The notes below the pieces were generated by a model, which saw only the letters and a program-made list of their open reading frames with translations, was not told the origin of the DNA and made no database searches. 33,686 nucleotides of DNA from Caulobacterales bacterium. GTDB taxonomy: Bacteria; Pseudomonadota; Alphaproteobacteria; Caulobacterales; Caulobacteraceae. The stretch is taken from the NCBI GenBank assembly GCA_947475655.1, contig CANJOB010000010.1, positions 1-33,686 of the forward strand, given 5' to 3'. Positions 23,531 to 32,645 of the stretch are shown one piece after another. A program made the position numbers and the translations under genes. How positions within the stretch are numbered: position 1 is the stretch's first letter; every line of letters starts with the position of its first letter.

Positions 23531-25783
23531 ATGACGCAGGTCGAGGCAGAAGCGGCGGCCATCGAGGCCAGGGCGCATGTCGGCCGCGCGCCGGCTCCCT
23601 GGCTGTTCGCCGTCGCCGTCTTCACCAGCGCCGCCCTGGTGTTCATCGTTCAGCCGATGCTGGCGCGGATGATCTTGCCGCGTCTGGGCGGCTCGTCCAT
23701 GGTCTGGAACACCAGTCTGGCCTTCTTCCAGGGCGCCCTGCTACTCGGCTACGCCTACGCCCACATGCTGCAGCGCATTCCGTCGCTGCGCCGGCAGATG
23801 ATCGTGCACTTCTGTGTGCTGGTCCTGGCCGCCCTGACCCTGCCATTGCGAATTTCCGGACTGTTGGGCGATCCCGCCGTCGACCAACCGGGCCTCTGGC
23901 TGGTCGGTGTGCTGGCGGTCTCGGTCGGCGCGCCCTTCGCCGCCCTGTCGGCCACCGCCCCGCTGATCCAGGCCTGGTTCGCCCGCCTGCACGGCGGCGG
24001 GCCGAACCCGCGCGATCCGTACGTCCTGTACGCCGCCTCCAATCTCGGCAGCCTGCTGGCCCTGCTGGCCTATCCGCTGGTGGTGGAGCCGTTCACACGG
24101 CTGGGGACGCAGTCGCTGGGCTGGACCGTCGGCTACGGCCTGTTCGCCCTGGTCATCGTCGCCCTGATCGCTCTCGCTTGGCGCGCCCGCGACCAGGTCC
24201 CCGCCGTGGCGGCGCAGGACGCTCCGGAAGAGGAGCGCGCGGCCATCATCACCTGGCGCGACCGGTTCGAATGGATGCTGATCGCGGCCGCGCCATCCAG
24301 CCTGCTGCTTGGGGTAACGGGGCACATCAGCTCAGACATCGCCTCGGCGCCCTTCCTGTGGGTGGCGCCGCTGGCGCTCTACCTCCTAACCTTCATCATC
24401 GCGTTCGCCTCGCCCAAGGGCCCCTTTGTCCGCTGGGCCTTGATCCTGCAGGCGGTGTTCGTTCCCGACGCCCTGTTGCTATACGCCGTACCGGGCGCGC
24501 CCGTGGTGCTGCAGCTTCCGCTGCATCTTCTGGCGTTCTTCTTCACCGCCCTGGTCTGTGCCTACGCCCTGGCGTGGCGGCGGCCGCCCAAGGCTCAGCT
24601 CACGGAATTCTACATGTGGATGTCGCTGGGCGGCGTCCTTGGCGGTTCCTTCAACGCATTCATCGCGCCCGTGCTGTTCAGCGGTGTGTGGGAATACCCG
24701 ATCGTGCTGATCCTGGCCGCCCTGGCCCGACCGACGGCTCGCATCAAGATGAGCGTTCAGGAAAAGGTGTGGTGCGTCGCGGGCGTGCTCTGCGGCCTGG
24801 CGCTGCTGATTCCCCTGGACGTTCCACGTGAGGTTCGCGCCGGTGTGATGCTGGCGCCGGCGCTGTTCGCCGTGCTGCTGCGTCACCGTACCGTCGCGCT
24901 GACCGTCGTGATCGCCGTGATGGCGTTCGGCGCCTATGTCCCGCTGGTGACCAGGGGCGAGACCGAGTCGCGCCGCAGCTTCTTCGGCGTGGTGCAGATC
25001 AAGCAACATCAGGTGGCGGGCATCGGCCCCGTTCGGGTGATGGTGCACGGCTCCACCATCCACGGCGCCCAGGCGCTGGACCCGGCGCGGCGTTGCACGC
25101 CCATGACCTACTATTCGCCGCGCACGCCGATGGGCGAGGTCTTCACCACCGAGGGCGCGCGCCGACCCGGCATGAGCGTCGGGGTGGTGGGCCTGGGCAC
25201 CGGATCGGTCGCCGCCTTTTCGCGGCCCGGCGACCGGATGACCTTCTTCGAGATCGACCCACTGATCGCGCGCCTGGCTTTCGAGCCGCAGCGCTTCACC
25301 TTCGTGGCGGACTGCGCCAAGGGGCCGGTCGATCTTGTGCTGGGCGACGCGCGCGTGCGCTTGGAGGGCCTGCCCGACAGGGTGTTCGATCTCTTGATGA
25401 TCGACGCCTTCTCGTCGGACACCATCCCCACCCACCTGATGACGGCGGAGGCGGTGCGGCTCTATTTTCGGCTGATCAAGCCGGGCGGCGTGGTGATGCT
25501 GCACCTATCGAACCGCAACGTGGAACTGGGCGGCCCGGCCGAGGCGGCCGTCCGCCAGGCGGGCGGCTACGTCCTGCAGCAGCGCTATTGGAGTGACAGT
25601 CCCAATCCCTATCAGGAGAGCTCGTCGCACGTGCTGGTGGCGGCGCGGACCGCTGAAGATCTGGCGCCCTACGCCAAGAGCGGCAAATGGAACTATGCGC
25701 CGGCCCAGGCCGCGGCCTGGACCGACGATTACGTCAACCTCGCCGGCGCGATCTGGGCCAGGCTGAGCCAGCAGCCCCTGTAG
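23531..25783 (+). CDS. polytopic membrane protein fused to spermidine-synthase-like domain
   Basis: A 750-residue fusion. The N-terminal ~490 residues hold a dozen or so hydrophobic segments (first at about 25-45, then 60-80 and onward), with conserved VFIVQPMLARMILPRLGGSS and FYMWMSLGGVLGGSFNAF. The C-terminal ~230 residues are a Rossmann-fold spermidine-synthase-like domain: GVVGLGTGSVAAF near residue 550 and LLMIDAFSSDTIPTHLMT near 624, the latter with the catalytic-type Asp. Such fused proteins are common but have no proven aminopropyltransferase activity. Divergent from pyk; the ATG follows a G-rich tract. Confidence 0.85.
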   Translation: MTQVEAEAAAIEARAHVGRAPAPWLFAVAVFTSAALVFIVQPMLARMILPRLGGSSMVWNTSLAFFQGALLLGYAYAHMLQRIPSLRRQMIVHFCVLVLAALTLPLRISGLLGDPAVDQPGLWLVGVLAVSVGAPFAALSATAPLIQAWFARLHGGGPNPRDPYVLYAASNLGSLLALLAYPLVVEPFTRLGTQSLGWTVGYGLFALVIVALIALAWRARDQVPAVAAQDAPEEERAAIITWRDRFEWMLIAAAPSSLLLGVTGHISSDIASAPFLWVAPLALYLLTFIIAFASPKGPFVRWALILQAVFVPDALLLYAVPGAPVVLQLPLHLLAFFFTALVCAYALAWRRPPKAQLTEFYMWMSLGGVLGGSFNAFIAPVLFSGVWEYPIVLILAALARPTARIKMSVQEKVWCVAGVLCGLALLIPLDVPREVRAGVMLAPALFAVLLRHRTVALTVVIAVMAFGAYVPLVTRGETESRRSFFGVVQIKQHQVAGIGPVRVMVHGSTIHGAQALDPARRCTPMTYYSPRTPMGEVFTTEGARRPGMSVGVVGLGTGSVAAFSRPGDRMTFFEIDPLIARLAFEPQRFTFVADCAKGPVDLVLGDARVRLEGLPDRVFDLLMIDAFSSDTIPTHLMTAEAVRLYFRLIKPGGVVMLHLSNRNVELGGPAEAAVRQAGGYVLQQRYWSDSPNPYQESSSHVLVAARTAEDLAPYAKSGKWNYAPAQAAAWTDDYVNLAGAIWARLSQQPL

Positions 25784-26085
25784 GCGGCCGCTTCAAACGC
25801 TGCCGCTGCGCCTTGTCGCCGCAGGCGCCGCCAGTTGACAAACAGGGCTTGATAAGTTGAGCCTAGGGCTAACAAAGTGGGGCCGGACCATGCGCCCTAT
25901 GTCGGTCACAGGAATATTCAGAAGGCTTAAATATAAAAATGTGTGTGGAGGGGTTGAGAGAGTAAAAATCGCCAGCGCCAGGAACCATTACCAATATAGC
26001 GACTCGCGTCTGCGCGAAATGCGGATGGGTTGCGCCGGACTTCCTTAAAACAAACTCGACAACAACTTACCATTTGGGGGTAAAC
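25784..26085 (+). other. 302-base intergenic leader before the TonB receptor
   Basis: This is the longest gene-free stretch. It contains the candidate promoter at 25849-25875 and then about 200 bases of notably AT-rich leader (for example TTAAATATAAAAATG near 25925) running to the GGGGG ribosome site at 26076-26080. A short frame from ATG 25890 (53 codons) has poor coding bias. No known riboswitch was recognised. Confidence 0.6.
25849..25875 (+). promoter_or_regulatory. candidate promoter of the TonB receptor gene
   Basis: TTGATAA and GCTAACAA are separated by 12 bases, matching the Caulobacter housekeeping consensus in the -10 half especially. It would give a leader of about 200 bases. A TTGACA at 25835-25840 lies nearby but has no matching -10. 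Confidence 0.4.
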
Positions 26086-28965
26086 ATGCTCGGACATAAG
26101 AAGAATGCGAAGTCGCGTTCGCATTTAACCGCACTTCTGGTTTCGGCGTCGGTCGCGGGACTTCTGGCCGCTGCGCCAGCCATGGCGCAGGCGCCGGTCG
26201 AAGCGACCGCCGAAGCTGCCGTCGAGGAGGTGGTGGTCACCGGTTCGCGCCTGCAGACGGGCTTCACCGCCCCGACCCCGGTGACGGTGGTCGGCCAGGC
26301 CCAGGTCGAGCAACGCGCGCCCTCGTCGATCGGCGAAGTGGTCAACCAGCTGCCGGTGTTCCGCAACACCGCCGGTCCGCAGACATCCCTGTTCGGCATC
26401 GTCGCCTCGGGCCAGGCGATTCTCGACCTGCGGGGCCTGGGCGGCAACCGCACCCTGGTGCTGGTCAACAGCCAGCGCCACGTGCCAGTGAACTCCAACG
26501 GCACCTTCGACACCAACCTGCTGCCGACCAGCCTGGTCGAACGTTTCGACGTGGTGACCGGCGGGGCCTCTGCCGCCTACGGCTCGGACGCCGTGGCCGG
26601 CGTCACCAACTTCATCCTCGCCAACCGCCTGAACGGCGTCAAAGGCAGCGTCCAGTTCGGCCAGAGCCAGCGCAACGACATGAAGGAGGCCGTGGTCAGC
26701 CTCGGCTACGGCAATGAATTCGCCGGCGGCAAGGGCCACTACATCATCGGCGCCGACTACAGCCAGAACGACGGCATCACCAACATGCTGGATCGGTCCT
26801 GGGGGCGCAACGAACCGGGCTTCCTGGCGCTGACCGCCAGCCGTCCGGCAGGCACCCCAGCCAACCTGTTCTCGAACTATGTCGAGTTCAATTCGCGAAC
26901 CGCCGGAGGCATCGTCAACACCGGCCCGCTGAAGGGCACTGCGTTCGGCCCGAACGGCGTCCCTTACCAGTTCGCCTACACCCCGCTCGGCGGCAGCCTG
27001 GAACAGGTTGACATGTCGCAGCGCAACTACGGCGACCAGGAATTCAACCAGCAGCAGCTGTGGACTCCTTACAACCGCCACGCCTTTCTGGCGCGGGCCG
27101 AGTATGAGCTGGCGCCGAACGTGACCGGCTTCGTCGCGATCCACCAGGGCGGGCTGCGCACAACCACCTCGACCCTGTACATCCCGGCGGCGCCGAACTT
27201 TATCATCGACCGCGACAACCCCTACCTCGACGCGGCGACACGAGCGCGGATGGTGGCGGCCAACCTGCAGACCATTTCCGTCAATCGCACCGGCAAGGAG
27301 TGGGGCTTCCTCGCCTCCGGGAACCGGCTAGAAACCCTGCAGGCCAACTTCGGCCTCAACGGCAGTTTCGGCGACAACTGGAAGTGGGACGTCGGCGGCA
27401 CCTACGGCGGCACCAACTCGCACATCTCGCTGCGCAACACGCCGCGCACCCCCGACCTCTACGCCTCGGCCTACGCGATGCGCAACGCCGCCGGCCAGAT
27501 CGTCTGCGGACCGACGGCCTCGATCCCCGGCCTCACCGCAGCTCAGCGCGCCCAGGTCAGTCCAGGCTGCGTGCCGATGAACATCCTCGGCCCCGGCTCG
27601 ATCAGCCCGGCGGCCGTGGCCTATTTCAACTCGGCCTCGAACCAGGACAATGAGATCCGCCAGACCACGGCTCAGGCCAACCTGGCGGGCGAGCCGTTCA
27701 ACATGCCTGCGGGGCCGGTCTCGGGCGCGATCGGTGTGGAATGGCGCAAGGACAGCAACGACGCCACAGGCTGTCCCGACTGCGTCGCCGGCAAGCTCGC
27801 CAACCAGAACTACCCCTCCTACAGCGCCTCGGTGACGGTGAAAGAAGCTTACGCCGAGGTCGGCGTGCCGCTGTTGCGCGACCTCGCCATCGCCAAGACG
27901 CTGGATCTGAACGGCGCGGTGCGCCGCACCGACTATTCGACCTCCGGCGGGGTGACGACCTGGAAGATCGGCGCCACCTGGGAGCCGTCCGACTTCCTGC
28001 GCGTCCGCGCCACGCGCTCGCGCGACATCCGCGCGCCGAACATCGAGGAGCTGTTCAACCCCGGCTCCAACGGCATCGCGGCGGTGGTTAACCGCACAAA
28101 CGGCGCTTCGGCGTCGGTGGCCTCTTCCACCCGTGGCAACCCAAACCTGACCCCTGAAATCGCCGACACCTTCACGACCGGAGTGGTCTTCCAGCCGCGC
28201 TGGGCGGCCCTGGCCGGCTTCCGCGCCTCGGTCGACTACTTCAAGATCGACATCGCCGACGTGATCGGGTCGGTGACGGCGCAGGACATCGCCGACCGCT
28301 GCCTGGTGCAGAACCTGACAGAATACTGCGCCTTCCTGGTGCGGGACAGCTCGCTGGTCGGTTTCAACCGTGTGAACGCCACGCGGATCAACCTGGCGGC
28401 GCAGTTCAACGAAGGCCTGGACTACGAGCTCGCCTACCGCGTGCCGCTCGACCGGTTCAACATGCCCGGCCAACTCGACATCCGCGCGCTGGGCACACAG
28501 ACCAAGCACCTGCGCTCACGGCAGCTACTGCCGAACGGCACGATCTCCACAGTCGACGTGGCCGGCGCGGTGAACGCCTCGGGCAGCGTCTCGGGCGTGC
28601 CGAAGTGGCAGTGGAACTTCAACCTCAACTACACCCTGAACCGTTTCGCCACGAACCTGCAGGTCCGCTACAGCTCGGACATCAAGTACAGCACCACTCT
28701 GATCGGTCCGGACGACCCGGCCTACAGCCCGGCGCTGCCCAACAGCGTGAACCAGAACATCTGGACGGTGCCGCCCTACTATAACCTGAACATGTCCTAC
28801 AACATCATCGACGAGCCGGAGAGCAACCGGCGTCTGCAGCTGTTCGGGGTGATCGACAACCTCCTGGACAAGGACCCGCCGATCGTCGCCCTCGAGGTCA
28901 AGGGGGGCAGCCCCTACGACGTCGCCGGCCGGCGCTTCAAGGTCGGACTCCGGTTCAACTTCTAG
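26086..28965 (+). CDS. TonB-dependent receptor (large, plant-substrate-type)
   Basis: A 959-residue outer-membrane receptor. The signal peptide ends near AMAQA (residue 35). The plug has EEVVVTGSRLQTGFTAPTPV, RTLVLVNSQRHVPVN and ERFDVVTGGASAAYGSDAVA, typical of the CirA/oar-like group of sphingomonads and caulobacters. The barrel ends in GRRFKVGLRFNF with terminal Phe, the BAM signal. The ATG at 26086 follows GGGGG by 5 bases. A strong terminator follows. Placement directly before two tannase-family esterases suggests uptake of a plant phenolic ester; this is inferred. Confidence 0.93.
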   Translation: MLGHKKNAKSRSHLTALLVSASVAGLLAAAPAMAQAPVEATAEAAVEEVVVTGSRLQTGFTAPTPVTVVGQAQVEQRAPSSIGEVVNQLPVFRNTAGPQTSLFGIVASGQAILDLRGLGGNRTLVLVNSQRHVPVNSNGTFDTNLLPTSLVERFDVVTGGASAAYGSDAVAGVTNFILANRLNGVKGSVQFGQSQRNDMKEAVVSLGYGNEFAGGKGHYIIGADYSQNDGITNMLDRSWGRNEPGFLALTASRPAGTPANLFSNYVEFNSRTAGGIVNTGPLKGTAFGPNGVPYQFAYTPLGGSLEQVDMSQRNYGDQEFNQQQLWTPYNRHAFLARAEYELAPNVTGFVAIHQGGLRTTTSTLYIPAAPNFIIDRDNPYLDAATRARMVAANLQTISVNRTGKEWGFLASGNRLETLQANFGLNGSFGDNWKWDVGGTYGGTNSHISLRNTPRTPDLYASAYAMRNAAGQIVCGPTASIPGLTAAQRAQVSPGCVPMNILGPGSISPAAVAYFNSASNQDNEIRQTTAQANLAGEPFNMPAGPVSGAIGVEWRKDSNDATGCPDCVAGKLANQNYPSYSASVTVKEAYAEVGVPLLRDLAIAKTLDLNGAVRRTDYSTSGGVTTWKIGATWEPSDFLRVRATRSRDIRAPNIEELFNPGSNGIAAVVNRTNGASASVASSTRGNPNLTPEIADTFTTGVVFQPRWAALAGFRASVDYFKIDIADVIGSVTAQDIADRCLVQNLTEYCAFLVRDSSLVGFNRVNATRINLAAQFNEGLDYELAYRVPLDRFNMPGQLDIRALGTQTKHLRSRQLLPNGTISTVDVAGAVNASGSVSGVPKWQWNFNLNYTLNRFATNLQVRYSSDIKYSTTLIGPDDPAYSPALPNSVNQNIWTVPPYYNLNMSYNIIDEPESNRRLQLFGVIDNLLDKDPPIVALEVKGGSPYDVAGRRFKVGLRFNF

Positions 28966-28972
28966 GGCGAAG

Positions 28973-29002
28973 GGCGGGCTTCCGAGGAAGCCCGCCTTTT
29001 TT
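28973..29002 (+). terminator. intrinsic terminator of the TonB receptor gene
   Basis: GGCGGGCTTCC-ga-GGAAGCCCGCC forms a nearly uninterrupted stem, followed by six T (28997-29002), 7 bases past the receptor stop. The esterase genes downstream therefore likely have their own promoter or rely on readthrough. Confidence 0.9.
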
Positions 29003-29110
29003 CCGCCAGCAATTCCAGCGGTCCTATCGAAGCTGTGCTGTCCATGCACTTATGCGGCGCAGGCGCGACGATCCGATCGAAACAGATCGCACAAAAAGAG
29101 GGAACGGCGG

Positions 29111-30760
29111 ATGGCTAGGGAAAAACAGTCAGGCGGCCTTGGCCGCAAGGGCGTGCTGCTGGGCGCGCTGAGCGTGGCGGCGATGGCCATGGCCGCGCCC
29201 GCTTTCGCCGATGAAGCCGCCTGCAAGGCGCTGAGCGGGCGGGTGCTGCCGCGGGAATCGATAACCCTGCCGGTCTCCAGCGCCAAGCTCACCAGCGCGG
29301 AATTCATCGCCGCCGCCGGCCCGCTGCCGGCCTATTGCAAGGTGCTGGGCGAGATGGGGCCGATCGACCCTAAGGCCCACGCCATCCTGTTCCAGGTCAA
29401 CCTGCCGGAGACCTGGAACGAGAAGGCCGTCCAGTACGGCGGCAACGGCATGAACGGCACGGTGGTCAACGCCCTGGGCGCCCTGCGCGACCAGAAGCCG
29501 GCCACCCCCGTGCCGCTGGCGCAGGGCTACGTCACGCTCGGCACCGATTCCGGCCACCCCAACACCACACCGGACGCCCAGACCTTCATGCTCAACGAGG
29601 AGGAGCTGACCAACTACGCCTACGCCTCCTACAAGAAGACCTATGACGCCGCCCGCGCGGTGATGGGCCTGCGCTACGGCAAGATGCCCAAGCGGTTCTA
29701 TTATTACGGCGGCTCCGAAGGCGGGCGCGAGGCCATGTCCGGCGCCCAGCGCTATCCGAGGGATTACGACGGCATCGTCGCCGCCGTGCCGCTGGTCCAT
29801 TTCACCGGCCTGTTCATGGACAATCAGCGCTACTTCAACCTGTCGCAGGAAGGCGGCTGGATGACCGCCGACAAGCTGCAGCTGGTGCAGCAACAGGCGC
29901 TCGACACCTGCGACGAGCTGGACGGCGCCAAGGACGGCATCGTCTCGCAGTACGTCGGCTGCCACGCCAAGCTGAACACCACGGCCCTACGCTGCCCTGA
30001 TGGGCGCGAGGGGGCGGGCTGCCTCTCCGACGCGCAGGTCGCGCTGGTCACGGCTATCCGCACGCCGAACGACCTGGGCTTCCCCCTGGCCAACGGCCGC
30101 ACCCGCACCGGCGGCCCGCTGCCGGTCGGCGCCGAGAACAAGCCCGGCTCGATCAACCAGTGGTTCATGGCCCAGAACCGGCCGCCCGCCGACGACCTCG
30201 GCCGCGCGCACCTGGGTCCGGGCGTGGTCCGCTTCCTGATCGCGCAGGATCCGGAATTCCGCGGCCGTCTCGACACGGCGAAATACCGCGCCCGCATCCA
30301 GCAGGTCTCGCGCCTGCTCGACATGAGCAACCCCGACCTGTCGGCCTTCGCCGCTCGCGGCGGCAAGCTGATCATGAAGGAGAACACCGGCGACTACGTG
30401 GTCTCCGCCTACGGGGTATTCGACTATTACGACGCCGTCACGCGCCGCATGGGCGCGGCCCGCACCGCCCAGTTCTCGCGCATGTACGTCACGCCGGGCG
30501 GCAACCACGGCGGCTCGGTGCCGACCATCGACAACACGCCGGTGGCCGACAAGGTCGATTTCCTCGAGGTGCTCGACAACTGGGTCGAGAAGGGGACCGC
30601 GCCGGGCGACCTGATGGCCACCAGCTACACCACAGGCGCCAATCCGCAGGAGGTCGCAACCCGACCGATCTGCCGCTACCCGACCTATCCGCACTTCAAC
30701 GGCGGCGACTGGAAAAAGGGCGAGAACTTCGCCTGCCGCCCGCTGCCGGGCCGCCGCTAG
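29111..30760 (+). CDS. tannase/feruloyl esterase family hydrolase (first of tandem pair)
   Basis: A 549-residue exported tannase-family (PF07519-type) hydrolase. The signal peptide ends near AFADEAA (residue 33). The nucleophile motif is YYGGSEGGREAM with Ser202; Asp428 (ENTGDYVV) and His466 (GGNHGGS) complete the triad. The family's usual CS-D-HC cysteines are missing: Gly precedes Ser202 and Gly follows His466. It would hydrolyse esters of gallic, ferulic or similar acids in the periplasm or outside. The start ATG at 29111 has GAGGG upstream. Roughly two-thirds identical by eye to the next gene. Confidence 0.9.
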   Translation: MAREKQSGGLGRKGVLLGALSVAAMAMAAPAFADEAACKALSGRVLPRESITLPVSSAKLTSAEFIAAAGPLPAYCKVLGEMGPIDPKAHAILFQVNLPETWNEKAVQYGGNGMNGTVVNALGALRDQKPATPVPLAQGYVTLGTDSGHPNTTPDAQTFMLNEEELTNYAYASYKKTYDAARAVMGLRYGKMPKRFYYYGGSEGGREAMSGAQRYPRDYDGIVAAVPLVHFTGLFMDNQRYFNLSQEGGWMTADKLQLVQQQALDTCDELDGAKDGIVSQYVGCHAKLNTTALRCPDGREGAGCLSDAQVALVTAIRTPNDLGFPLANGRTRTGGPLPVGAENKPGSINQWFMAQNRPPADDLGRAHLGPGVVRFLIAQDPEFRGRLDTAKYRARIQQVSRLLDMSNPDLSAFAARGGKLIMKENTGDYVVSAYGVFDYYDAVTRRMGAARTAQFSRMYVTPGGNHGGSVPTIDNTPVADKVDFLEVLDNWVEKGTAPGDLMATSYTTGANPQEVATRPICRYPTYPHFNGGDWKKGENFACRPLPGRR

Positions 30761-30843
30761 GCTCCACGCCGATGGTTTGAAAAGTCACGGCAGCCGGCTG
30801 CATTCCGCGACCGGCGCCGTTCGCACATAAAGGGGATTTGGGG

Positions 30844-32472
30844 ATGGAAATTCGGATTCGCGACAGAGGCGCCTGCGCGTTGCTGGGAGCTCTGGCGTTT
30901 ACCGCCGCCCTGGCCGGTCCCGCCGCCGCCGACGAAGCGGCCTGCAAGGCGCTGAACGGGCGCATCGTGCCCAAGGAATCGATCCTGTTGCCGGTCTCCG
31001 GCGCGAGGATCACCGCCGCCGACCTCGTCCCCGCCACGTCCACCGTCCAGGCCTACTGCAAGGTGCTCGGCGAGATGGCGCCGATCGATCCGGCGGCCCA
31101 CCCGATCCTGTTCCAGGTCAACCTGCCGGAACAGTGGAACGGCAAGGCGGTCCAGTACGGCGGCGGCGGCATGAACGGGAATCTGGTGACGGCCGTCGGC
31201 GGCCTGCGCGACCAGATGCCGGTCACGCCCGTGCCGGTGGCGCAAGGCTACGCCACCATGGGCACCGACTCCGGCCACCCGGATCTCAAGCCCGACATCC
31301 AGGTGTTCATGCTCAACGACGAGGAGCTGATCAACTACGCCCACGCCGCCTACAAGAAGACGCACGACGTCGCCGTGGCGGTCATGGCCATGCGCTACGG
31401 CAAGCGGCCGGCGCGGGTCTATTACTTCGGTGGGTCGGAAGGCGGGCGCGAGGCCATGTCCGCCGTGCAGCGCTATCCACAGGATTACGACGGCGTGGTC
31501 GCCACCGTGCCGGGCATGCACTTCACCGGCCTGTTCGTGGACAACCAGCGCTACTTCAACCTATCGCAGCAGGGCGGCTTCCTCAGCAACGACGACCTCA
31601 AGCTGGTGCAGCGGCAGGCGCTGGACAAATGCGACAAGCTCGACGGCGTCGAGGACGGCATCATCGCGCGCTACATCGGCTGTCACGCCCTGCTCGACGC
31701 CAAGGCGTTGCGGTGCCCGGACGGCAAGGAGGGCGACGCCTGCCTGTCGGACGCCCAGGTCACCCTGGTGACGTCGATGCGCAGCAGCCACGAGCTCGGC
31801 TTCCCCCTGGCCAACGGCTATACCCGCACCCGGCCGCTGTCGGTCGGCTCGGAAGCGATCACGGCGTCGGTCAATCCGTGGATCATGGGCCAGGAACGGC
31901 CGGCGGCGGACGACCTGGGGCGGGCCAGCCTTGGCCCGGGCGTGGTGCGCTTCCTGATCGTGCGCGACCCGCAATTCCGCGGCGAACTCGACGCCGCCAA
32001 ATACCGGACGCGAATCCAACAGGTGTCGAAACTGATGGACATGACCAACCCCGACCTGTCGGCCTTCGCCGCGCGGGGCGGCAAGCTGATCATGAAGGAG
32101 AACACCGGCGACTACATCGTCTCGCCCTACGGCGTGTTCGAATACTACGACAACATGACCCGCAGGATGGGCGCGGCCAGGGCGCGCCAGTTCACGCGGT
32201 TCTATGTCAGCCCCAGCGTCAACCACATCGGCAGCGCCCCGGCCATCGACGGCTCGCCGGTGGCCGACAAGGTCGACCTGCTCGGCGCCCTGGACGCCTG
32301 GGTCGAGAAGGGGACCCCGCCAGGGACCCTTATTGCCACCAGCTTCACCCCCGGCGCCGACCCGCAAGCCGTCGCCACCCGACCGATGTGCCAGTATCCG
32401 ACCTACCCGCACTATACCGGCGACGGCGACTGGAAGAAGGCCGAGAACTTCACCTGCCGCAGCCTGCGCTAG
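30844..32472 (+). CDS. tannase/feruloyl esterase family hydrolase (second of tandem pair)
   Basis: A 542-residue paralogue of the preceding gene, with signal peptide ending near PAAADEAA. The triad is Ser198 (YFGGSEGGREAM), Asp423 (ENTGDYIV) and His461 (SVNHIGS). The CS-D-HC cysteines are again absent (Gly before Ser, Ile after His). The oxyanion-side loop GGLRDQMPVTPV and VFMLNDEELINYAH are shared with its partner. ATG 30844 is preferred over an in-frame TTG 30838. The 83-base gap resembles the leader of the first copy (TCGCACATAAAGGGG versus TCGCACAAAAAGAGGG), indicating tandem duplication with the leader. A long stem-loop follows its stop. Confidence 0.9.
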   Translation: MEIRIRDRGACALLGALAFTAALAGPAAADEAACKALNGRIVPKESILLPVSGARITAADLVPATSTVQAYCKVLGEMAPIDPAAHPILFQVNLPEQWNGKAVQYGGGGMNGNLVTAVGGLRDQMPVTPVPVAQGYATMGTDSGHPDLKPDIQVFMLNDEELINYAHAAYKKTHDVAVAVMAMRYGKRPARVYYFGGSEGGREAMSAVQRYPQDYDGVVATVPGMHFTGLFVDNQRYFNLSQQGGFLSNDDLKLVQRQALDKCDKLDGVEDGIIARYIGCHALLDAKALRCPDGKEGDACLSDAQVTLVTSMRSSHELGFPLANGYTRTRPLSVGSEAITASVNPWIMGQERPAADDLGRASLGPGVVRFLIVRDPQFRGELDAAKYRTRIQQVSKLMDMTNPDLSAFAARGGKLIMKENTGDYIVSPYGVFEYYDNMTRRMGAARARQFTRFYVSPSVNHIGSAPAIDGSPVADKVDLLGALDAWVEKGTPPGTLIATSFTPGADPQAVATRPMCQYPTYPHYTGDGDWKKAENFTCRSLR

Positions 32473-32478
32473 AACCCT

Positions 32479-32507
32479 CCCGGTTCGGATGGATCATCCG
32501 AACCGGG
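32479..32507 (+). terminator. long perfect stem-loop after the second esterase
   Basis: Arms CCCGGTTCGGATG and CATCCGAACCGGG pair over 13 bases around GAT, starting 7 bases after the stop. No T-run follows, so it may be a 3'-end stabiliser or a factor-aided terminator. Confidence 0.5.
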
Positions 32508-32590
32508 TCAGAAGGCTCTAGATTCAAACTTTGGAGCCTGTCCTCCGGGCGGCGAGCCGCTCACACTTCGCCTGACCGGATCTAGCGGCG

Positions 32591-32624
32591 AAACAAAAGG
32601 GCCAGGCGATCAGCCTGGCCCTTT
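32591..32624 (-). terminator. intrinsic terminator of the minus-strand gene at 32646
   Basis: Read on the minus strand, AAAGGGCCAGGC-tgatc-GCCTGGCCCTTT pairs over 12 bases, and the stem end continues into TTTTGTTTC. It begins 22 bases past the TAG of the exported protein gene. Confidence 0.8.
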
Positions 32625-32645
32625 CCGCTTGCATTTCGTGGCGAT

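Noticed and set aside
25857-26048. Possible small gene or upstream peptide in the TonB receptor leader
   Set aside because: Start codons are TTG or an ATG without a ribosome site, coding bias is poor, and the region is AT-rich leader DNA.
27328-28509. A 393-codon minus-strand frame opposite the TonB receptor
   Set aside because: It is His/Arg/Val-rich and low in complexity, the usual antisense shadow of a GC-rich gene; the plus strand holds a full receptor.
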